Below, piece by piece: positions 1 to 8,922 of a stretch of 64,000 nucleotides of DNA (its first letter is position 1; each line of letters starts with the position of its first letter). Below the pieces are notes generated by a model. That model was given only the letters and a program-made list of their open reading frames with translations, did no database searches and was not told where the DNA came from. Source of the stretch: Gnetum montanum (lineage: Eukaryota > Streptophyta > Gnetopsida > Gnetales > Gnetaceae); contig MNCI01023267.1 in NCBI GenBank assembly GCA_015680685.1, positions 582,999-646,998 on the forward strand, written 5' to 3'. Position numbers and translations under genes: made by a program.

Positions 1-1963
1 ACGAGAGACCCACAACGGGACGAAGAGGACGAATTCGCTGCGCAATCTGAGCATGAAGATTCCTATCATACTCTTAGTCCACATAACCACATGAACCCCA
101 TATTTAACCCGGGTGCAGGGGAAACCATATCCCTCCAACCCCTTAACTCTGCCCACACCCAAGCACCATTACAAGGGACATCCGCGTTAGCCCAGGTCCC
201 TCCTCAGGGCGACCCTTTTACCGCTGCGGGTTCATCCTCACAAGTACCGCCCCCTCACAGTAACGTGGGAGTGACGTTCCAATTCCAAGTGGTAAGAATG
301 CCACATATGATACCTGTGTCCACATCTGCCCACTACATCCCGCATGTCCAAACGCATACACCCCCTTTCACTGCTGTAACCCAACAGGGAGCCCCATCGT
401 ACAACATGGCCGGAAAATGGCCGATGATGGGCACGACGTCGCAACAGATCTCCCACCACTATGTACCACCCCACACATTGCCACCAGCTCATGTGCCCCA
501 GGCACAGCCACGACCACAGCAGCAACAACCCCCTCTCTATAATGTATTGCCCCTAGTGCCACCTACTGTACACTTCCCACAAACGCAACAACCAACAACG
601 CAACTTTCAGCCTTCCAATCCACCGTTCAATAGTCTAACCCATACAGCGTGCTGCAAGCCCAAACCGCCATGCTCCCAAGCGCTTAGGATTGGGCGGATG
701 CCAAAAGAATGATGCAAGAATTAACTGACGAGGTAAAATGCCTCAAGACAGCCGCTGACGGGGAGTTGAAAGTAGTAGACTTCTATAACGATGACCCCAT
801 CAGCTCCTCCGTCCCACCTTTAACTCTGCCCAAAGGCGTCTCCCTACCAACGCTAACCAAGTACAATGGGGAGACAGATCCCAACGCACATTTAATAACA
901 TTCAGGTTAGAGTGCGCACTGTTACAAGCATGGCCCCATGCAATTCTTCGCGTGTTTCCCATGTCCCTCTCGGGGAGAGCACTCGATTGGTATAGGGCCC
1001 TCCCAAGAAACTCTGTTTCCTCCTTGGAAAACCTACTACACCAATTCGTGACCAGGTTCAAATATAACCTGAAACCTGAGGCCACACTAGATAGCCTCAT
1101 GCAGGTCAAGCAGACACCGCTTGAACCGGTCCAAAAATTTATTCAGAGATGGAGCGCAGCCCTCAATGAGCTGCACGAAGAAATATCCCAGACATACCTC
1201 CTCACTATTTTGAAAGGAGCCGTCAACGATTTCTTTAAATCCAAGCTGTACTACCTAAATGCACGCAATCTCAACCAAGCCTTCGAGCAAATTAAAAACA
1301 TAGAAGAAGCAGCCCAAAATAGCAATGACCCGGCTTACATAGCCTTCAAAAATCAACATGCTAAAAAAGATAAAGAAAAGGCTAAAACGACTATAGCATT
1401 GATAGCAGGAGCACAACAACAAACTAGGCCGCCGCAAACCCCTGCTAGTTACAACCAACCAGCTCCAACGATTCCGCAAGAATCATCGTCACAGCATAAT
1501 CCAGCGAACCGTACACGTAATTTTGAGAGGAAAGAACCCTCTCAATATACACCCCTGCCCATGAAGCCATCCCTGCTTTTCGACCAGCTCCTGAAGGCCG
1601 GTTTAATGCAGCATAAACAGTTATCTCCCGTAGCCATCCAGAGACATGACCGGTTCTGTCAACTCGTTCAGAACCCAAGCCTAGCAATGCCGGATGAGCC
1701 CCCTAAGCTTTTGCGATTACCATCAACGAAACGGGCATGGAACAGATTACTATTTCACCTTGAAGTAGGACCTACAGCGAATGATCGACGAAGGCCAAAT
1801 CACCTTCGATGAAGCAAACCCGATTCAACCACAAAATCAAACTATGGATGTCTATAAAGACCCTTTAAACGCTAAAGAGGCACCATACACCATCAGTACA
1901 GTCTGCCTTGACGATGATTCTGAGCCATCTTACATTAACACCATATCTCCCAAATATACGTAG
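1..1963 (+). pseudogene. gag polyprotein of element A, broken by stops and a frameshift
   Basis: Gag would form the virus-like particle that packages the element's RNA. The frame is open from base 1. An N-terminal Pro/Gln-rich stretch (about 91-630) is followed by a retrotransposon gag core at about 870-1370, with LSGRALDWYRALP, FVTRFKYNLKPEATLDSL and VNDFFKSKLYYLNARNL. Element D carries a clearly homologous core. Breaks are TAG at 631-633, TAG at 685-687, and a +/-1 frameshift near 1700. After the shift a zinc-knuckle-like segment (SFCDYHQRNGHG) and DLQRMIDEGQITF follow, ending at TAG 1961-1963. The same frame continues into the proline-rich linker. The start codon is outside the window or lost; the ATG at 91 is simply the first methionine. 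Confidence 0.82.
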
Positions 1964-1972
1964 CCAACATCC

Positions 1973-2412
1973 AACAAACCTTTTGTAGTTCGCACACCTG
2001 TCCCTGCATCTACACCTGCACCCCGGCTATCCCATCCTTTACAACAGCCGTATGTCGTTCAGATACCCCCGGCAGTGGCAACACCTAACACCACGACACG
2101 CGACAAGCCATATGTGGTGCATGTCCCTCCTGTCACTCCCCTAAATGCACAAACTCCGCATAACCGGCCTACTCCTTTTTTGGTCCAAGTACCCTCAGCA
2201 ACCGCAACAGCGGAGGTCCAACCTTCGCCCAAACCAACCCCATTTGTCATTAGAATACCCAAAGATCCCCAAGACTACCAAGCCTATGTGTCACAAACAT
2301 AACGCCAACCTAAGCCCTACGTTGTTAGGGTCTCTGTCCAGCCCTCTAACCAAGCACATCCAGCAGTACAAGAGTCACCCCGTCCAACCCCATATGTAGT
2401 AAAACTCCCAAC
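1973..2412 (+). repeat. Seven-copy P-[FY]-V-V-x-[VI]-P peptide repeat in the gag-protease linker
   Basis: Reading on in the gag frame after the stop at 1961, the linker shows seven spaced copies of one short motif: PFVVRTP, PYVVQIP, PYVVHVP, PFLVQVP, PFVIRIP, PYVVRVS and PYVVKLP, with proline/alanine/threonine-rich spacers of about 10 to 20 residues. A TAA at 2300-2302 interrupts the series. A further frameshift near 2500 separates this frame from the protease frame. Element D has the same kind of series in the same place, so the repeat belongs to the gag-pro polyprotein of this lineage. I know of no named domain with this pattern; the function is unknown. Confidence 0.7.
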
Positions 2413-2502
2413 GCAAATCAAAATGCCAAAACCAACAGCACCTCCACGCCGCATGCGAGAACGTCCCAGAGATAAACTTGCACGTGAACGTATGGAGAAT
2501 GG

Positions 2503-3732
2503 ATGCCAAAGGTTAGCTCTGGGGCACCTAAGCCCACTCCCCTCAACTCCGTGCCCATGTCATCATCTACCGATCAACCAAGCACAGGCAATGAAGGCGA
2601 GTCATCTGAAAAACATGAATCATCCGAAACGACAACTCCGAAAACTGACAAACCAACAAGACAGGAGATAAAACTGTTGGGTCCAATGGATCCAATCAGC
2701 ACCAATAGAAACACCCCCAACGGTGAAAACTTCGCAGCCGCCTTGACACAAGTCACGCAAGCACTAAAACAAAAAAACACTTCACTGAGCTTGTATGAAT
2801 TAGTATTAACATCTCAAACGCATCGGGAAGCTTTAGTACACATGTTAACGTCAATCCCGGTGAGCGAGGACTTACCCCCAAACGAACCCTCCATCCATGC
2901 GGTGATGTTCTCACCTCACGGGACTACTCCTAAGCCACTAAGTTTCCATGATGACAACGTCAAGGTGAATAAGAGAACGGGGGAGATAACAACAGCCCCC
3001 ATGTTTATAACAATATGTATAAACCGGTTTAAAATACATAGGGTCCATGTAGACGATGGAGCTGCGACAAACGTTGTGCCGTACCACATCATTGAACAAC
3101 TGGGACTTACTGAACTACTGAAACCAACCACGACTACATGTTTAAGGTCATTCAGTGGGTCGCGCGTAATGGTGAAAGGCACAATAACCTTGAACTTCAT
3201 AGTGGGAGATCAATTCCCGACATCCGCTGAATTCCTAGTGGTGGACGAAATGCCAGGGTTCAACCTGATATTGGGAAGACCCTGGCTAGCCCAACTGAGA
3301 GCTGTTTCTTCCCCTATCCATCAGGAAATCCATCTGCCTTATGAAGGCGGAGAAATCATCATACATGGCGAAGCCGTTACTCCTATTATCTCATCGCATA
3401 TGGACATGGATCAAGGCTCGAAAGTCGAACTTGAAAAGCCTAGCCAAAATGACAAAAATCTACGATCATCGGTAAGCAGTAAATCTTCCGACATGGAACA
3501 AAAATCTCCTCAAACAGAAACGTTTGTGCCTCCTCGAGTAGAAACTGATATAGAGTTCCCTACGGACACTAAAATATCTGAAAGCGCTAACACAGAAGAC
3601 ATTCCATCAGAGGTCCCTTGGGCCGAATTGCCGTTTAATATAATCAGCGAAGGTGACGCTGAATACCAGATCATACCGGTTGAAAAATCATCTAACATTA
3701 AAACGAAAAAGATCAAAAAATTACTGAATTGA
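2503..3732 (+). CDS. Retropepsin-type aspartic protease region of element A
   Basis: The frame is open for 409 codons. Residues 1-90 are low-complexity Ser/Thr/Pro/Lys. The protease core follows at about 3030-3370: VHVDDGAATNVVPY carries the active-site loop, MPGFNLILGRPWL is the second conserved half (an ILGRPWL type), and SSPIHQEIHLPYEGGEIIIHGE closes the domain. The active-site triplet reads D-D-G rather than D-S/T-G, and element D has the same, so this is a lineage feature rather than damage. The role is cleavage of the Gag-Pol polyprotein. The ATG at 2503 is only the first in this frame; the protein was probably made as part of a gag-pro fusion, as the frameshift just upstream implies. 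About 110 low-complexity residues follow the domain. Confidence 0.85.
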   Translation: MPKVSSGAPKPTPLNSVPMSSSTDQPSTGNEGESSEKHESSETTTPKTDKPTRQEIKLLGPMDPISTNRNTPNGENFAAALTQVTQALKQKNTSLSLYELVLTSQTHREALVHMLTSIPVSEDLPPNEPSIHAVMFSPHGTTPKPLSFHDDNVKVNKRTGEITTAPMFITICINRFKIHRVHVDDGAATNVVPYHIIEQLGLTELLKPTTTTCLRSFSGSRVMVKGTITLNFIVGDQFPTSAEFLVVDEMPGFNLILGRPWLAQLRAVSSPIHQEIHLPYEGGEIIIHGEAVTPIISSHMDMDQGSKVELEKPSQNDKNLRSSVSSKSSDMEQKSPQTETFVPPRVETDIEFPTDTKISESANTEDIPSEVPWAELPFNIISEGDAEYQIIPVEKSSNIKTKKIKKLLN

Positions 3733-4230
3733 TCCTATCACTCATAGTCCGAAATGACGTTAAACTATAAAAAGTCCGAAATGACACTAAACTACGATAA
3801 AGCAGGAAAAATAATTAATGCCACTCCCGGTCCGAAATGACACTAAACTATCATGTCCGCAACGACATAAAAATAGCCACGATCAGCAATGATCGGTTAG
3901 CCGAGAAATCTATCCACGTCTCCCTAAATATCCTTTGATTACGCATGAGGCCCGAAATGGCCATAAACTACGCATGGGGCCCAAAATGGCCATAAACTAG
4001 TACTTGCTTTCTGTTCTACTTTGATAATCACTTCTTGTATTGCACTTAAAACAGAAAATAAACCAAAATATTTTGCACTTCTATGGCATGTTAAACCCAA
4101 AATCAACAACAAAAATATATATATACATATATGTGTTATTACATACAATCAACCGTCTCTATTCATTTCATAATTTTCAAGTTACAGTTTCCGTATAAGT
4201 TTGAATTGAAAAACGAAAAATGCTAAAATG
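3733..4230 (+). repeat. Non-coding spacer after protease with GTCCG...TAAACT repeats
   Basis: Short imperfect repeats combine gtccgaaatgac with taaact at 25-35 base spacing (about 3745-3860). More degenerate copies (cccgaaatggccataaact) run to about 4000. Similar motifs recur in element A at 8804-8890 and 12543-12835, and on the opposite strand in element D at about 37540-37790. No coding potential is visible on the plus strand. The left part of this block would be the 3' untranslated region of the antisense gene that ends at 4231. Confidence 0.55.
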
Positions 4231-7200
4231 TTAAACATCTGGGGCATGAGGATCGTCCTCCTTGGACCCACCAGCATCAGAGGCCCCTGCTCCACTGGGG
4301 CCAGCTTCTCTAGTCTCATCCCCGCCTTCATCCTGGAAAGACCAAAGAAGAAATAATCAACACAAAAAATGGGCGAACGTCCGAATTTCAAACATTAGTT
4401 AATCAATTAACTCCGAAAAGAGACAAAGCGCTTACCATAGGAGGTCCACCCAAGCTGAATTTGAGTCGCCGTAGGATCTCCTCTTCGGGAACGCTTGCCC
4501 AGTCCGTCCCGTCGAGACCCAAATCAATATCTGCCAGAGCTTTTCCCTTGTCAACATCCGACCAGGTAGGACGTTTCAAAGGAAATTCTCCCACCGACAC
4601 CTCCCCAGAGGCTGTCGTTATCCGCCGCTTAGGAGATTCCATCTCTACAATGGTGTTTTGGGCGAATGTATCAAAGGCGGAGCGCAGACCAAGACCCTCC
4701 ATAAACATTTCTAACTGTCGCTTCTCAATAGATACTTCTTTTAGCGACTTCTTGTACTGGTGCTTGTGGTTCTTCTCATCTTGCCCCCATTTGCGTACTT
4801 TGGAGGCGAAAACCTTCCAATCTTGGAATTTGGTGTTCAGCAAATCAATTTGGGCCCTGCGCTCCCCTAGTCTCCGTATTAGCCCTGCATGACGATTGAG
4901 TAGGTTCCAATACCTTGTATAGGTGACCTCGGAGGTCCGCCAAGAGCGATCATTGTTTAATTTAGCTGTGGCGAACTCATATTAGGCCTTCAGATCATCA
5001 CATTCCGTTGACAATGCAGAATTCTCCTTCTCTTTCGCCTGAATTTGGAGCCACAATTATTCAATGGAGCGCCTACACGTCCATACCGCTTTGGCATTGT
5101 GAACAAAGCCCTCTGCCACCTCTTCATAAATAGGTCTGGGCACTTGTTCAACTTCGGGGGAAAGTGTAGGTAAACTCTCCATATTGACAGGTTCGGATGG
5201 ATCCCACCTAAGTTGGGCACCTGTCCACAGGGAAAAGACAAACATTACAACGAACAGAATTGAGCATCAAACTTTAACATAGTAAAAATATTTGGATGCA
5301 TCCATACCTATGTCAGGATTGATCCCTTCGATCCGCTCGACAACCTCTTCGGCCACCCCAGCTACGAAATCCCTTTTACTTGGCATTTCCATCCAAGTAA
5401 AAGGTCCATCGGTGCGTGAGGTGCTAACCTTTGGAGGCACTTTGGGGGGAATCTCTGGCTTCTTTTCTGGGATGGTCTCACTCTCCTCTGAGTCAAAAAA
5501 AAATAAAAAAAAAATAAAAAAATAAATTTTTTCACAATCAGGTAATCCAGGAATATATATTAGGCTACGCAACTAGGTAAAGAGACGTACCGTTCCCTCT
5601 AATCTCCTCCTGCATCGGAGGGTCTCCAAGCTCAAGATTCCCCGTAAGAAAGCTGTTGAACATTTCTTCAGTTTCCGCTTGGTCATCTAAGGGTACGGTA
5701 CCTCCAGTTCCGCCTGTTCCCTCCCCCAGCAATTCAGTTCCTCCCGTCGGGTCGGTTAACTCCTCGTCCTCTGGTATGGTCTGCAAATCGTGTCTCTTGA
5801 CTGCTCAATACAAAACAAATGAAGTCAGTTGCATACAACGAGTAACCATTAAAATTATTTGTAAGACAAGTAAAATAAAAATAAGAAGTTTACCAGGAAT
5901 TTTAAATCGGATCCATTTTACTTTGGGCTGCTCAATCTCACTAGTCCCCTCAGCCGTGCTGTCACGCTTCCCCAACTTGGATTTTGCTTTGCCTATTGTT
6001 TCCTTGACCACCCGCTCCGCCTTCTTTGTAGTATAGGGTACTTCATCAGGTTCCAACCCTATACTGTCGCGTGTGTGAAGCGAAGGGCCAGACGATCCAC
6101 CCGTTGTGATCGTAAGGGATTCATCAATCCCCTCGGGGGCGTCTTGGGACTTGGCTGTGTCAAATAAGTGGTTCACCCAGGGGCGAGATAACTGGCACCT
6201 ATCACGCAAAACAAATTTGTTTTCCCCACGAACCACCAAAAATTCGGCCAAGCGACGAATATAGCCGACGAAGAAGGCGAAGGTAAAATGAGACTACGCC
6301 TCTATGTTCGAACGCAGCCGCTCTATCTCTTTGGTCATTCCCAATAACAAAAATTCTGCCCAGTTGTAGCGCACGCCAGCCTCTAGAACAGTGCGCATGA
6401 CTCGCACTGCTTCAACCCCGAGACTCTTGACTTGTGACAGAGTCTTCAAAAAAAAACGCGCTCTAAATAGGGGATAAAGCTCGTTGACTTCCTCAACCTT
6501 CGTTCTCCCCTGCATTGGGAATCCTTTGGCACCCTTCATTACCCCTAGCCAATCCTCTAAATCGCGGATCATGTCAATTTCTTTATGCATCCTGTCTGTA
6601 ATGACTTTTACACCACTTGTAGGTACGCCAAACAAATCCACAAAAAATTGAGCTGATAGTTCAAAAATTACTTTAACACCCCTAATACGGGCGCTATAGC
6701 GGGAGACGGATCTGTCAAATGAATCCACAATCCCGATCATCTCCACTATAGACACATTTGGGCTAGGGGCCACAAAGAGTGCCATGAGGCCGGCATGTTC
6801 CAAACAGGCAACAATAGACGACGAAGCTTTTTTCCGTAACCACTTCTGGGCGGCACTGGTTTCACCGAATTTCATTGAAAGGGTAGTTTCAGTTCTTCCG
6901 GTCACAACGGAATCCCCGCCGGAGGTGGTGCCAGCTGTAAAGGCAAACCCAAAACCTTCATGTTAGCTTGACACTTGGCAGTCGACCAAACCAAACATGA
7001 CGTCTAGGAAACATTGCCACTTACTTTCAGTGTTGGACTTTGAGGTTCCGCCCAGATCAAAAGCAGATGGGAAAATTGGCCCATTAGGGGCCCAGTCGGC
7101 ATGCAACCAGCCACGCGCGGCACATTGGGCAAATGCCTTTGAAAATCTCTTGGGGAAGTTCTTCATGGTGTCCCTAGTGTGGGCCAAAACGGTCCCGCGA

Positions 7201-8440
7201 AGGGTGGGACCCACCATGAACACTTCCACGACCGTACGTGCCAATCCAATCCCATCATCGTCCGCGTAAGCCCCATCTGGCATAACTTTTGACCTGCGGG
7301 AAGGCGAAAACATGTATCGAAACGAGAATAAGTCTTTGAATGTGAAAAAAAGAGGAATGACCAAAGCTAAGACGAAATTACCTTTCCACCCGGTATACTG
7401 TGCCGGGGGGATTCTGAAACAAAGTGTGCGTGTGCCCAGCTAAGAACAATGTGTTGTTGATATAGTTGGGCCCCCGCGGCAGCTGGTCCCACACACGTGT
7501 CAGCGGATGGGCAGACCTCGGACCACCGGGGGGAACACCCTCGGCGATAAGCGGCCCTTCATCAATGTCCTCCATAAACATCCTGACCCCTTCCGCTGCG
7601 CCGGGTAACATGGCCTCAATAATACTCCGTGCCACATCCTCGCCTAGGTGAGACCAAACCACGACATTGAAATGGTCCAGCAAGAAGGCCAAAAATCCGC
7701 AGGCCCCATCCCGGAACCAAACCCCATTGTGCTCAACGACCAAATTCGGGGTCGGGTCACCACCCTCCAAAGGACCAAACCATGTCAAAACCCCAACTAA
7801 CTCAATCACTAGAAGGGGAGGCTCAATGTCTCTGCAAACCATTAAAACAACACCAAAGATCAATACTGGAAACTTCATTTTGGAAATTTTTCTAAGTTAC
7901 GCTCGGCGTATACGCTGGGCGTATGAAAACAGTTACGCTCGGCGTATACGCCCGGCGTACGAAAACAGTTACGCTCGGCGTATACGCCGGGCATACGGAA
8001 ACAGTTACGCTCGGTGTATACGCCGGGCGTATGGAAACAGTTACGCTCGGCATATACGCTGGGCGTACGAAAACAGTTACGCTCGGCGTATACGCTGGGC
8101 GTAGAAACCGCATACCAAAAGCTATCTACGCTGTGCATAATACAAAAATTTACGCTGAACACACTTACGCTGCGAAATGTCCAGCTTACGCCCAGCATAT
8201 ACGCTGTGGAAACCCTCGGCGTATACGCCGAGCGTAGACCATCTACGCTAGACCGTCTACGCTACAAAACAGACACTAGAAATCAACGAAAACAGGGTCA
8301 AAGGCCTACCTGCCAGAAGATCCAGGCCATGCGGGGACGCTCGGGTGGGGTAGGCACCGCAGCATCTCCTCACTCTCCTCCGCGAACGTCAGTTCAGGTC
8401 CTTTCTATCCTCGGCCCTCTAGTTCTTTGCCTCTGCCCAT
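4231..8440 (-). pseudogene. Eight-exon antisense gene inside element A (FCP1/HAD-like N-terminus, unknown remainder)
   Basis: On the minus strand eight open segments join through seven GT-AG introns, all phases compatible: exons 8440-8310, 7831-7382, 7293-7025, 6934-5894, 5800-5591, 5487-5308, 5220-4436 and 4332-4231. They sum to 3168 nt, exactly 1056 codons with the final TAA (4233-4231). Exons 2-3 resemble an FCP1/NLI-interacting-factor HAD phosphatase (LLVIELVGVL, a hydrophobic VVVWSHLGED stretch, then NPPGTVY). The catalytic DxDxT signature is replaced by ELVGV, so the domain is probably inactive. Exon 4 (347 residues) has a helical, transposon-protein-like look that I cannot name. Exon 7 has coiled-coil-like charged repeats; exon 8 is an acidic Gly/Asp/Glu tail. 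Four in-frame stops break it: TAG 8407, TAG 6296, TAA 5059 and TAA 4984, each one C-to-T change from a Gln codon. Antisense additional ORFs are known in Tat/Ogre elements; this placement between protease and RT is unusual. Confidence 0.72.
7897..8112. repeat. 36-bp tandem array with palindromic CGTATACG core (intron 1 of the antisense gene)
   Basis: Six units start at 7897, 7933, 7969, 8005, 8041 and 8077, each of the form ttacgctcggcgtatacgc followed by a ggcgta-gaaaacag half. The exact 36-base period is divisible by three, so several frames on both strands stay open and give meaningless repeat peptides. The array lies in intron 1 of the antisense gene. The same cgtatacgcc word forms irregular arrays in the U3 and R/U5 parts of the element's LTR. 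Confidence 0.9.
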
Positions 8441-8610
8441 CTCGGCGTCTACGTTGTGGCTTGCGTGCGGCGTAAACAAAAGTTCCCCCGGCGTCTACGC
8501 TGGGGTTTTCGCTTGGCGTCTACGCTGGGGTTTCGCTCGACGTCTACACTGGGGTTTCGCTCGGCGTCTACGCTGGGGTTACGCTCGTAGTTTACGCTCA
8601 CGCTCGAAAA
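8113..8610. repeat. Irregular tacgctgg / ggcgtctacgct repeats around exon 1 and leader of the antisense gene
   Basis: After the regular array, degenerate copies (gtatacgccgagcgtag, ggcgtctacgctggggtt) continue to about 8240. They resume at 8440-8600 as four or five units of about 30 bases with the ggcgtctacgctggggttt theme. The gap between them (8310-8440) is exactly predicted exon 1. The second block would be the 5' leader of the antisense transcript. Confidence 0.65.
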
Positions 8611-8641
8611 GTCAAATGACAAAATGACGCCCCTGCTCCCC

Positions 8642-8648
8642 TTTTATA
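8642..8648 (-). promoter_or_regulatory. TATA box of the antisense gene
   Basis: The minus strand reads GCGCTATAAAAGGGG here. A TATA box at 8648-8642 predicts a transcription start near 8613 and a 5' leader of about 170 nt before the ATG at 8440-8438. It stands immediately upstream of the predicted first exon, which independently supports an antisense transcription unit. Confidence 0.55.
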
Positions 8649-8803
8649 GCGCGTTGACGCTGACGCTGACGCCGCCGCCGCCGCCTCCGCTTTTCCGTTT
8701 TTCTTGCTTTTTGCCTCGTTTTTCGTGATTTTTTGAATTCACTTGGAGTCTTGGAAAAAAGATATAAAATTTACACACATAAACCATATAAAACACAAAT
8801 TTC

Positions 8804-8890
8804 GGCATTAAACTGCCATTCGTTGCCCGGTAAGGCATTAAACTGTCGTTCGTTGCCCGGTAAGGCATTAAACTACCGTTCCACTATCAC
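8804..8890 (+). repeat. 30-bp tandem repeat, three copies, before RT
   Basis: The unit ggcattaaactgycgttcg plus ttgcccggtaa starts at 8804, 8834 and 8864. It carries the taaact word found in the other non-coding blocks of this element and lies directly upstream of the RT-containing frame, downstream of the antisense promoter. Confidence 0.8.
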
Positions 8891-8922
8891 GTTAACTCAT
8901 TCTCATACATGCACACTAAAGA

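Noticed and set aside
1973-2412. Idea that the linker repeats are HP1-binding PxVxL motifs
   Set aside because: Spacing is off: the second hydrophobic residue falls at position six, not five, from the proline.
7897-8112. Regular repeat spacing reminiscent of a CRISPR array
   Set aside because: Units are contiguous tandem copies without unique spacers, in a plant retrotransposon.
7667-8475. Several overlapping open frames on both strands (repeat peptides such as SYARRIRWAYEN)
   Set aside because: They are translations of the 36-bp tandem array, whose period is a multiple of three; no codon constraint or homology.
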